Assembly: GCF_958295425.1 (NCBI RefSeq)
Contig: NC_081150.1
Coordinates: 13,143,001-13,207,000 of the forward strand
Direction: 5' to 3'
DNA: 64,000 nucleotides
From: Solea solea
Taxonomy: Eukaryota; Chordata; Actinopteri; Pleuronectiformes; Soleidae
Shown here: piece by piece, positions 47,457 to 57,257 of the stretch
How the letters are laid out: the number at the start of each line of letters is the position of its first letter
Position numbering within the stretch: the first letter of the stretch is position 1
Notes under the pieces: model-generated
What the model was told of the DNA's origin: nothing
Seen by the model: the letters and a program-made list of their open reading frames with translations, nothing else
Database searches by the model: none
Program-made: the position numbers and the translations under genes

Positions 47457-47597
47457 TCATGTGTGTTCGGAGCCGTGACGGCGGTCTCCCGCCTTCCAGT
47501 ACGGCTCGGTTTGCATCTCTGTCAGTCTGGACACCGTCCTCTGGAAGGCAAAGATCTCCTCCTCGGCCGTGAACAGAGTCAGGCGCTGGGCTGCCTC
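47457..47597 (-). CDS. afg1l: AFG1-like ATPase, last coding exon
   Basis: After acceptor TTTATTTTCAG it encodes 46 residues beginning EAAQRLTLFTAEEEIFAFQR, then TVSRLTEMQTEPYW, and the stop TGA. The block F-T-x-E-E-E-I-F-A-F-Q-R-T-x-S-R-L-T-E-M-Q-T-E-x-Y-W is the conserved C-terminus of AFG1L (LACE1), a mitochondrial AAA-family ATPase related to yeast Afg1 that acts in quality control of inner-membrane complexes. The tail after YW (KAGDRRHGSEHT) is a few residues longer than and different from the human tail. Confidence 0.97.
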   Translation of the reverse strand, partial: EAAQRLTLFTAEEEIFAFQRTVSRLTEMQTEPYWKAGDRRHGSEHT

Positions 47598-47932
47598 CTG
47601 AAAATAAAGATGCCAGAACCATGACGAGCATGGTAACCGAAATGCATGGCTTGTGATCAAAAGAGTAGACCAGCCTTCACATCAATTTCTTGCATTTAGA
47701 AAAGTTGATAAAAATGTGTGGGAAAAAAGCTTGAATTGTACTGTTGAATTGTAACGTTTTGCGTACTTTTCAGATTACGAGCTGTAAATAATAATGAAGG
47801 AGCAAAAGAGGTTTGTAATCGAGCTGAAAATACAAATAACTGCTGTTAAAACAACTGAAATGACAAAAAAAAAAAACTGGTTTTTCCAGATGTTTTACTG
47901 TAGCACATGTGATTTTCTTTTTTTTTTTTTAC
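47598..47932 (-). other. afg1l: afg1l intron
   Basis: 335 bp between GGG|GTAAAA and TTTCAG|GAGGCA, containing an A and a T homopolymer. Nothing else is seen. Confidence 0.9.
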
Positions 47933-48040
47933 CCCACTGAGGCCCAGGTCATCCAGCAGCTGTCGGTCCTTCTCATCTTCCCCTCCAGAATGGACAAACA
48001 GCCGGTGTAAAGGAGCTGCGGCCAGCAGCACCACTCTCAC
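47933..48040 (-). CDS. afg1l: AFG1-like ATPase, exon 7 of the eight in this window
   Basis: 36 codons, VRVVLLAAAPLHRLF ... KDRQLLDDLGLSG, between CTGTCCCAG|GTGAGA and CTCAGTGGG|GTAAAA. It corresponds to human VRIICSAS ... LMDDLGLSQ. The C-terminal boundary of human and fish sequence lines up without a gap. Confidence 0.95.
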
Positions 48041-48692
48041 CTGGGACAGATCACATCAGTTTGTTTATGAAGGTAACTTACTTTATTATTCATGTTTAAG
48101 AGAGTCTCCTGTAATCGATATGTATGAAATGAGAGCAGATGACCATTCATTTATTTATGTATGTATGTATGGCGTCACTGAACCGTGCTTATATTGCTTG
48201 TCCATTTGAGGAAATCTATCGCATTCCTGAAATGATTTAGGAGCATATTGACTTTATTTAATGTGACCGAATGTCTGCTAAAATCACAGTGAAGTCGTCC
48301 AACTTAAGACTGACACAGAGCTGAATGTGTGGTGTGCAGTCATGATCTACAATGACAGTTTCAGTAATAATATGACAGCAACCAAATGTCACTTTTATTG
48401 GCAAAAGTAATTCCTTTTTAATAGTTTGGTCAATCTAAATATTAACACAGAAGACAAGATACAGTATGTGACAAATTAATATGATCACATACTTGTTTTT
48501 TTTTTTTCCTCAAGCTGCCATAATATTCTTTTCTGTTGGATTTATTTCCCCTATTTCTTCAAACAATGACATAAAATGTTCTCTAACGGTTCCAAAATAT
48601 TGTGGAAATACTTCAAAACTGATTCAAAATATATACAAAATTCAAATCGGCCTGTTTTGGACTTTGGAAGGAAACCGGAGAACCTGAAGAAA

Positions 48693-48723
<31 letters not shown>

Positions 48724-49452
48724 AGAGGCTGTAATAGCATATATCTTAATAAACATAGTGTAGTATTTATTAATATACACCATACCATATCATACCATGC
48801 AGCACTTTTCCAATTTTGAACATTCTGTTGCTACAGCCGCTATGAAGGCAGGTTTGTGATGACTTTTTTTTTTTTTTTATTGACCCTCAGTTAAGCATCA
48901 CTCAGAACGCAAAGTAAATCAAGCACTCCCTAAACTGGCCTGCACATGCCAAACTCAACACAGTTGCTGCTGGTCACTGGACCATGCAGCTCCAAGCTTC
49001 CTGGATGAAAATCCAGTTGAGTAATTTAAAGACACACATAGAACACACGTTCTACCCACGTGGAGTGAAATTGAACTTGAAACTGTCCTGGACAAAAATG
49101 ATGGAACCCTGAACTTAATATTTTGTTGCACAACCTTTTGAGTCAAGTGATTCCTAGTTATTTTTTTTATGTATTTTTTACTTTTGTCAGTTTTCTCCAC
49201 GTGTGTATGTACGGTGGAAGGAAAAATCCTGGCACAAGGAAAGAGCAGTGTCTCTCTTTCTCTCTCTCTCTGTATGTGTGTGTGAATGTGTAAGACAGAG
49301 GAGCATCGTTGGGGGAGAGAGAGAAGCTGCATTGTTTTGGCAATCGCAGTTACGCACTGGTGCTTTAAGTGTAATTAAGCAATATTTCCAAATTGGGCAA
49401 ATAAACGGTCAGTATATGTATCGTTCTTGCCCTTGTTTCGTCAGCTGAATAC
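48041..49452 (-). other. afg1l: afg1l intron with repeat fragments
   Basis: Contains a fragment of the common fish SINE/LINE-tail repeat (48655-48697), a C run plus CA repeat (48691-48723), and near 49347-49372 the minus-strand start CTTAAAGCACCAGTGCGTAA of the CAGTGYGTAAC repeat group. No exon is recognised. Confidence 0.7.
48655..48697 (-). mobile_element. Fish SINE/LINE-tail fragment
   Basis: TTTTGGACTTTGGAAGGAAA then CCGGAGAACCTGAAGAAACC matches the strongly conserved block of the same repeat family as 13931-14166, in the opposite orientation. Confidence 0.7.
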
Positions 49453-49593
49453 CTTTTTGTCGTAGAAGTTGTCGATGAGGGTGGTGAAGCGTCTGGCCTG
49501 GTCCTTCAGCGTCAGCGTCAGCACCGGGACGTGGCGAATGAAGACCGTGTCAAAGAGCCGAGCTATTTCAAGGTAGTCACTGGCGCCGAGGGG
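49453..49593 (-). CDS. afg1l: AFG1-like ATPase, exon 6 of the eight in this window
   Basis: 47 codons starting PLGASDYLEIARLFDTVFIR and ending RRFTTLIDNFYDKK, between TTGTACTCAAG|CCC and AAAAAG|GTATTC. The pattern P-L-G-A-S-D-Y-L-E ... F-D-T-x-F-x-R ... R-R-F-x-T-L-I-D-N-F-Y-D is diagnostic of the AFG1 family C-terminal region. No frame disruption. Confidence 0.98.
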
Positions 49594-50398
49594 CTTGAGT
49601 ACAACAAGTGAGATGTCAGATGTGCAGCAGCAGCAGCAGCGGCAGCACATCACACAATGGTTCCGGCGTAACACAGGGTGCTTCATAAACACACATGGAC
49701 ACATGCACTGTGAATGTTATGGTCTCTGCATTTATTCTGATAAAATGCCAACAGCACAATGAGGGCACCTTGTGCAAAGGATTCAGGCTGATGTCATTTT
49801 AGTCCCTGTCCTTGGTTCCTTGCCATTCAGCATGATTGCACTCAAACGTGAACATATGTCAAGAGAAGCCTTGCGACTCTGATGCCTGCAAAAGCTCACG
49901 GCTGCTCATCAAACCTGAGACTTTACACTCACTGTAGATTACTGTCTGTACCATGTTGTTTCTTTTTTCTTCTTTTTTTGAAGGCACAGTGGGCTCAACT
50001 ATTCACAAAATTGTCAATAGACTTTGCTTTTTGACATTGAGCGGTAAATGGGACAGAGATGGAGGGGAAGGAGATTCAGTTTGAGAGCAAAGGACAATGA
50101 GTATGCAGAGGAGGGGAGAAACACAGCGTAAAGGTAATAAAAAGAAGGAGAGGTGCTTTGATTTTGAGCAGTTTTGATTAGTGGTGAGTGGTTGTGTGTG
50201 TGTGTGTGTGAGCGAGACAGAATAGAATAGAATAGAATAGCGTGGGCCCTGCTGTTTTCAGGTAATCCAAAATTCTTACTTAAAGATTGTGGTTATCTAG
50301 TATTATCATTACGAGTATGCTCTGCTGTGTACTGTATGCCGTGAAACAGCCGTATTAATCACAGAACGAAACAAATCTAACTAAGATAAATCACTCAC
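49594..50398 (-). other. afg1l: afg1l intron
   Basis: 805 bp. Contains a short GCA run next to the exon (49623-49644), a TG run (50191-50208) and a GAATA pentamer repeat (50219-50239). No exon is recognised. Confidence 0.85.
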
Positions 50399-50493
50399 TT
50401 GGCCACACAGTTCGTCAAAAGTACAGTCGGCGATCGAGCCGCAGGTCTTGTTCAGAGTCACATCTCTGCCCAGCACTGAGAGCATCCGAGGAC
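50399..50493 (-). CDS. afg1l: AFG1-like ATPase, exon 5 of the eight in this window
   Basis: 95 nt between CATAGTTACAG|GTCCTC and GGCCAA|GTGAGTG. With one base from the preceding exon it encodes GPRMLSVLGRDVTLNKTCGS then IADCTFDELCGQ, matching the human segment with LNKACGTVADCTFEELC. Confidence 0.97.
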
Positions 50494-51435
50494 CTGTAAC
50501 TATGGAAACACAAACATCCAAGAATAGTAGTGATCGTCAGTCAGACCGTGGCACCGTCGTGTCACATTCACAATTGAATCATTACTACATTAAAAAGGAA
50601 TCTATCAAGGAAGGAAAAGCATATGTTAATTCTAGATCAACCTACGTTAAATCCTCATTTTCATCAACTCTCTATTAACTTAAGCTACAGGAGCAAAAGT
50701 GAGAATATATAAAAAAAGGGGGACTCAGAAACTTCACACAGTATTTTGTGCGTTTTCACGCAGAATAACAGACAAATAAAAGACGGCAGAGAAGCAGCTT
50801 TTTGGCAGATGGTCGACAACTGCAGAACATCACGTAACATGGCCAGTCAACCATTATATCACAAACACCACTCCAGGCTGGTTACAGGTGGGAATGTTTT
50901 CTTGGCACAATCTGGGGTCCATCAGCCTGTCTCAGTGTTGTTATCACTTCATGGACACACTTTACCATCGGCTAATGATCACGTCCAGTGTCGCTCAGCG
51001 AGAGTCAAACTTCCTTCAGTCGTCTCCTTAGTCAACAGATGAAAATCTACTTTTTGATGACATATTATTATAACATTCTGTACAGTAATAATATTCATAT
51101 TCATATTATACTCTGCTGTTGCATTGGGGTCAATTTAGAGTGTCCAATTAACAATGAGCATTGGGGGACCGGGTGCTTTGCTCAGGAGTACCCCAGCCCT
51201 TCACCCGGCAACTCTACAAGCCCAATTCCCTTCCACTTGGCCATGGGTTGCACCATTATAAATAAACAATAAGAAAACTTGATGTGGAGAATGTGGAGAC
51301 CAAACTTAAATACATAATTTGTATTCTTTTTTTTTTAACCTAATTGGAAAGGGATTGCTATGGGGACACGCGAGTAATGTCTCCGTATGTAAAATGGACA
51401 TGTTTCCTCCCATTTTTTCCTTTTACTTCCCTTAC
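50494..51435 (-). other. afg1l: afg1l intron with SINE fragment
   Basis: 942 bp. A tRNA-type SINE fragment occupies about 51118-51250. Otherwise nothing is recognised. Confidence 0.8.
51118..51250 (-). mobile_element. tRNA-type fish SINE fragment
   Basis: On the minus strand CTGAGCAAAGCACCCGGTCC and CCCAATGCTCATTG, then CAATTAACATTGGACACTC-like and TAAATTGACCCC pieces follow the order of a common fish SINE body. The tRNA promoter head is not clearly preserved. Confidence 0.6.
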
Positions 51436-51506
51436 CGCTCTTTTGGGTTGAAGCCAGCTCCTTAAACAGTTCATCCAGGAAAACCTCCGCACCAGGCTCC
51501 TCTGCA
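51436..51506 (-). CDS. afg1l: AFG1-like ATPase, exon 4 of the eight in this window
   Basis: 71 nt encoding (L)AEEPGAEVFLDELFKELAST then QKS. The acceptor is the upstream AG of two adjacent ones (GTTGTGCAG|TGCAGAG), because only that choice keeps phase with the preceding exon (ends CT) and completes the YYL codon. Donor AGAGCG|GTAAGG. It aligns with the human region around FDELAQKQ. Confidence 0.92.
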
Positions 51507-51871
51507 CTGCACAACACACACACACACACACACGCACATGTACAGGCGGGGGGGGGGGGGGGGGGTGAAAGAGAGAGGAGAGAATAGGATATGAAATTAA
51601 TAATAGTGAAGTGGTCACATCAAACGGTGACATCAAGAAGAGCTCAGCAGGAGGAGGAGGAGGTATCGTACTTAGCTTTTCACTCCATCAGTGAAAAACC
51701 CCCCGAATGTTAGCCTCTGCACGCAAGCATTAGCCCGTGAATGCACATCAAAATCAGATTTTAAAGAGTGTGTTTGTTTGCTTGTGTTTTAACTCCAGGT
51801 AAAAGGGTGTGATGTGCTCTATTTACATTCAGTGAAAAGATGAAAGCACTCAAAAGCTCCAACACACCAAT

Positions 51872-51872
51872 G

Positions 51873-51904
<32 letters not shown>
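51872..51904. repeat. (AGC)n trinucleotide repeat
   Basis: About 10 AGC/CAG units followed by an imperfect GGAGCAGC extension to about 51920. Confidence 0.95.
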
Positions 51905-52491
51905 CAGCAGGAGCAGCGGGGTCAATCAGGCTGCTGCTGCCTGTGTGTGTGTGTGTGTGTGTCGCAAATAGAGAGAACGCAATGAAGGAAATAGAAAACT
52001 AGCTTTTAAAGCTCCTCCATTTTCACATGTTTCACTATTAATTCATCTTTTCTTTTCAAGGACATCTTAATATGAAGTAGGCTCTTTCATCAATCTTCCA
52101 TCATCATTCTCCACATGTATCCATGTCATTACCTTCTCTTTTCTGTCCTAACTGGATGATGTACACAAACATTTCCTCTGTGTGTGTGTGTGTGTGTTGT
52201 GGATGCATATTAAAATTGACTCTTTGTCAGAGACACAACCTCGGAAATGGATTGGTTAGCAAACAGGAAGAAATGGGCCGATTTTGTGTGCGTGTGTTAG
52301 TGTGCATACCGGTCGTACTGTTTCTGTCTTACTTGCTTGGTAGGGATGGGTCAATATGATAAGTTTGTATTGGTATTTGTATCGAATACTGGTCAAAATG
52401 ACTGAGTCTGACTGCAGAAAAAGTTATGTTGTGGGGCTGTATTTCTAACAATGTAATGGTTTAAAAGATATAAAACAGCTATATACATACA

Positions 52492-52533
<42 letters not shown>

Positions 52534-52540
52534 TATATAC
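52492..52540. repeat. (TA)n microsatellite
   Basis: TA run with an internal ACATA interruption, directly adjoining the hairpin at 52539-52580. Confidence 0.93.
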
Positions 52541-52580
52541 TTAGGTATTGGTAGAGTAGATGCTCTACCAATACCTAAGT
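52539..52580. repeat. Perfect inverted repeat, 18-bp arms and 6-nt loop
   Basis: Left arm ACTTAGGTATTGGTAGAG (52539-52556), loop TAGATG, right arm CTCTACCAATACCTAAGT (52563-52580). In the afg1l pre-mRNA the hairpin begins 37 nt downstream of the donor of the exon at 52617-52699. Confidence 0.95.
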
Positions 52581-52616
52581 AGATGCTCAAGATATTATAA
52601 CGGTATTATAACTTAC

Positions 52617-52699
52617 AGGTAGTACAGTTTCCCCGATGTAGCCTTGTCCAGCCTCCTGTAGTCAATCCCACCATTTAGGCTGACGGTGTGGCAATACCC
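52617..52699 (-). CDS. afg1l: AFG1-like ATPase, exon 3 of the eight in this window
   Basis: 83 nt encoding GYCHTVSLNGGIDYRRLDKA then TSGKLYYL (last codon split), between GCACGCAG|GGG and CTACCT|GTAAGT. It matches human YCNTVQLDSGIDYRKRELPA ... GKLYYL, with the conserved G-I-D-Y-R and G-K-L-Y-Y-L motifs. Confidence 0.97.
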
Positions 52700-54159
52700 C
52701 TGCGTGCACACGCACATAAACACACAAACACACAAAGAGTTATGTCAAATGAGGGAAGAGAGAGTCTTTAAAACCCATATGTAAAACGTATTCTTAGTTA
52801 GTTGTGGCTTGAATTCTTTCATTTCAAAAAGTATACTTTTAAATGCTGTGGGAAATTTGTCTCAGGGCAGAAGTCAAACGTCTACTCTCATCTGACAGCT
52901 CCAGGGTTTTGTGCCACTTTTTTTTTTATGGTTTTATTGAGATGATCTATTGTTCCTGTGGCTGTTCAAAGTTCAGACTCTTCTGGATAGTGTAAAACGT
53001 CAACAGGATTCATGTCAGGGAGTACAGTGCAAACTATAATCATCTCTGCCGTTTCCATCAAAGAAAAGAAAAGAATTGCATATCATCCCGTCCAAGGCAG
53101 CGCCGAGCTGACTGAGTATTTGAACGACAGCTCCAGTAAATTATGAAATCAGTGAATTTCTGCCACTGGCCCTCTTAAGCTGCAGGATAATTAGTAATCA
53201 TCACAAAGCAAGGGGACGGAAATACTCTATTCTTCTCCGCTGTCAACTTTTTATCTCCGTGTCCGCTCACACAAACGGGGTTCCCACTCTGAGCCAATTG
53301 GCTGAATCAGGCTTAATAACAACCTGACAAACTCGCCCTTCCCCACGCACAAAAGGGAGGTGTCATTTCATCAACCTACTGTGACCCCAGCAACGGGTAA
53401 ATAGTCCCTCCAAAAAAGAAAAAGGAAAAAAAAAAAGAAAAGGGAAAAAAAAAGAAAAACTTGTCACTATCGCCGCCACATCATTAGAGTCTCAGTTTGT
53501 CTTTTTCCCCCTGCCATCTTCTACTCCCTCCTTTTGTGAGGCGTCTCTACCTACGGCAGAGACTGCTGATGCGTTTCTTGACGGAGGAGCGAGGTACAAA
53601 TAAGAGCGGGGACAAGAAAGTGGAATGGAAACACAATCAGCGATGATGATTCCATTGGTTATTTATAATCAGATGAAACTGAGGCCTCGCAGGTCATTAC
53701 TTGATTATCCGTCTTGAGGGGATTGTCAAGTTCTCACTCCTCCGAGATTTCATCCGCCCACACATTGTGGTCCTCCACCCCCAACCCCCCTCCCCCTCCC
53801 CCTCCCCCTCCCACAGACTCCAAACCCAGACTGTCTACTTTGCAACTAATAGTCTTATCTTCCCGTCACTCTACATTTAGCTTATTGTGTCCAAAGGAGC
53901 GACAAACTTCACCAAAGCTCCAGCGCTTTGTCTCGTTCTGGAGCTGCAAAGATTATGCACTTTATCAGTCGGTTCACTGATTGAAAAACTGGTCTTTTGA
54001 TTAAATGAAATGCTTCGTATCTTCATAGATTTCCAACTCCACAATTGCTTTGGAAGAGATCACAGTCAAGTTGAACTCAAATTCAAAAACGGTCTGCATA
54101 TCAATTTGACTCTCGTTGTCTCTGTATGTCCAAGACTTTTGTGATGAAACGTTTTCAAA

Positions 54160-54240
54160 TGGCAGCCCGTGGGCCACATGCGGTCCATAGCCAACTTCAT
54201 AGTGGCCCAGCCTGTGGTTCCACCGGAAATAGGTGAAGAA
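54160..54240. mobile_element. hAT-like repeat scrap
   Basis: GCAGCCCGTGGGCCACATGC and GGTCCATAGCC, followed after about 330 bp by GCGGAACATATCTGGCCCAG, resemble the end sequences of fish repeats with GGCCCG...GGGCCACATG. Boundaries unclear. Confidence 0.4.
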
Positions 54241-54583
54241 ATAACGAGAGAAACACCCTCAAAGATTCTTACAACACTTCCTACAGGAGGTCGGATTGGT
54301 TTGATAGTAGGTGTTTTGTATTCGGTTAAAAGGCACTTAAAGATGTTTGTGGGTCGTATATGACATAATATGTCCACATGATGTTGCTAATATTGTGCAC
54401 CTTTTTGATTTTATGCACTTTAGGTTGCAGCCGAGTCAAATATGACAAACACGATGAGGTGCACGAATGGCAGGTATGACCAAAACAATTGTATTACTTA
54501 TTATTTTTATATGCACTTTTTTTAATGTATGTTTTGAAGTTGAATTACTGGCTGCGGAACATATCTGGCCCAGCTAAATTTCG

Positions 54584-54611
54584 ATCAGGACTATTTCGAA
54601 ATAGTCCTGAT
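54584..54611. repeat. 28-bp perfect palindrome
   Basis: Half-site ATCAGGACTATTTC followed immediately by its exact reverse complement GAAATAGTCCTGAT, with no spacer. Confidence 0.97.
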
Positions 54612-57224
54612 TTAGCCCTTTAAGTTTGCGACTTCAGGACATTTAAGAAGCAGAAATGACACATGGTTACACATGGATTCTGCACCTTTGGAAAAAGTTC
54701 ACACATGTATGTTTCTCAAACATGACGATTCCTCTCTTTCTTACCCTGACAGTACAACATTACACAGAGAGATCCTTCACAGGCATCTATGTTGTTCAGA
54801 CAAATGAATGAATAGGCGTAACCGCAACGCGAGGAAAACGATGATGGCATTTCCTTCCAATATTTTATACATCTATTCTGTGCTTTACAAACAAGTTCAT
54901 CATTGGGCACGCCTTATTATCGGTTATTTGTGCCCGTGGTGTGAAAATGAGTCCAGTGTGAAGCAGACACAAGCGAGAGAGTGCAAGATGACAGACATGA
55001 GAATCAGAGTCTCTACAAAAGAAAGTCATCCAAACACATGTAGCTCCAATCGTGCCATTGTCCCAGCTGTCCACTGCTCTCTCTGGACAGCCGTTTAGCA
55101 TAAAAACAGAGTGGCTTTTTTTTTTTTGAGTCGCTGCCTCTACTCCCCTCTGCGCCCGCTCCCTCTATGACATATCTTCCTCTGTCCTTTACTCCTCAAA
55201 AAGTTGCTTTTGAGTTTTTCAAAGAGCGCGGTGCCATTGAGCGGCAACAAAAGCCAAGGATAGCTGACTATTGGGCCCTGATGAGGTCCACTCCCTCATT
55301 ACCCGGCAGCAGAAAACATTTGATGCTTTTTTTGTTTGGCCTGGAGAATTGACCAGGCCTCAAAGAAATGCAGGGTGGGAAGGCTGAAAAAGAGATGAAG
55401 GGGGAGAGAAAGAGAGAGAAAGAGGGAGAGGGGAGAGGTTGTCGTTCATTCAACCATGTGTGTCTTACAGCCTTGTGTGGAGGGACTGAAGAAAAGAGGG
55501 ATAGAGGGGTCGAGAGAGAGAGAGTGAGAGAGAGAGAGTCGGGGGAGAAAAGAGAGAAAGCTTAAAACACACTGCCTTTATGCTGGCAAGTTCTGGACGA
55601 CTCTTCTGACATCAAAGTGTTTTCACTAACTGGGGAGTGTGTATGTGCATGTGTGTGTGTGTGTGTGGGTGGGGGGGGGGTGGGTGTGTATCTGGTGATC
55701 TTATTCATTCTTGGGCAGTCAGGGGTTCACGTGACAATGTGAACACCCTAATTACACCTAATGATCTATTCCCTTAAAGTGTGACCGCCTTGGGCCAGCC
55801 ATGGTTTGTTCTGCAGGGTCGTTCTCACAACCTCCCCCTGCCACGGCTGCTCCTCTGGGGGAAACATCTTTTGAGCCGGAGGCCCCACCGTCCGTGATCC
55901 AGGACCCCGTTGGACCCCCCACCCGCCCTCCACCCAGCCCTTGAGCTGTGTCGAGGCCCAAAACCGAGGACGGAGGCCGTGCTTCCTGCACCTGGCCAAC
56001 AGAGGCACCACATGCTGGAGCCACACAGCTAAGCAGCACAACACTGCAGTACTGAGTGCTCTTCACTTGCTTCAACACTAGACCAGGACCATTTTTTTTA
56101 TCATACTTCAACACCACCATCAAAAGTAGCACAAACAAGAATCCTGGAGCAATTTATCTGATTGCGCATCGTCTCCTCTGGTGCCACAAAAGACTATGCG
56201 CAACGACTAAAAGACAAAAGACTACGTTTCGCCACATATGCAGAAGTATACTGCAAATATGGAACAATACTAGGATAGGATCAGTAAGAAAAGAAAACCA
56301 CATCATTAGATTCTGTGAACACTGTGCTCTTTGCTTAGTTACCATCAAGTGTAATTGTACTTTAACATGTTTGACATCAATTAATTAACAGAGTAATCAA
56401 TTAATAGTGAAAAGAAATCACTAATGTCTGACATGTCATCTAAATTAATGTATGTATGCTCCACAAGTCAGCCTCCACGTCATCATAAATAATAATCTCT
56501 TTTAATAATACCATCTAAAACTCTGCTCCTCTTCAGCTTCATGAGGCTACAGAAGAGGCAGAGAGCATCCAAAGGATAGAAAAGATGTTCTAAACGACAG
56601 TGAAGTTCATGACTGTGGTTTCTTTATATTAATGATAACTTTAGGTTACAGGTGAAAAAAAGTGTGTAAGTGCAAGTTACCCACATCTGCCATGTGCACA
56701 CACACACATAATAATACAAGAGGGAAAAATGGATGGGCTGCATGAAATAACAAGGCAAGGTAACCGAATCAATAAAAACTTGGACAACAAATACAGAGCC
56801 GGAATGAATGAGTTGAAAAAGGAGAAAAAAAAAACGAGTTGTCATTTATTAATCGTTCAGTGTTTTAGAAAGAGGAGATACTGATACAAAAGAAGTGAGG
56901 TATGCCCCCGAGGCCACAGTAAGTGGCGCTGCCCTGCCATTACATGCTCTGGAGGACAAGGACAGTCATCAAATATCAACATCCATTTGATTCAATCTGG
57001 GTTTGAAATGGCAGACAGCCAGCTCTTCACAAGCAGTCCTTTTTTTTTCGCTTTACCAAGGTCTTCACCAGAGGACCACATACCTCTCATTCCTCAATCA
57101 TCCTGTTTTTATTTATTTTTGCCCCTCATCAGTAAGTGCAATGCACACAACAATTATAGCATATATGGGCATACAAAAAAAGAAAGAAGAAGAAGCAGAG
57201 TGGATTTAAAGACACACCCTCCCC

Positions 57225-57257
57225 CCACCACCACCACCACCACCACCACCACCACCA
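57225..57257. repeat. (CCA)n trinucleotide repeat
   Basis: About 11 perfect ACC/CCA units. Confidence 0.95.

Larger units (their letters stand above)
51507..52616 (-). other. afg1l: afg1l intron with trinucleotide, homopolymer and TA repeats
   Basis: 1110 bp containing an 18-nt G run (51548-51565), (CAG)n (51872-51904), (TG)n, (TA)n (52492-52527) and a near-perfect hairpin (52539-52580) just after the exon 3 donor. No exon is recognised. Confidence 0.85.

Noticed and set aside
51503..51506. Alternative downstream acceptor AG for afg1l exon 4 (TGCAG)
   Set aside because: It breaks the reading frame with the preceding exon, whereas the upstream AG keeps frame and completes the conserved YYL.
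55758..56138. 126-residue minus-strand frame in an afg1l intron
   Set aside because: No signal, domain, splice partner or family resemblance; consistent with chance in a GC-richer stretch.
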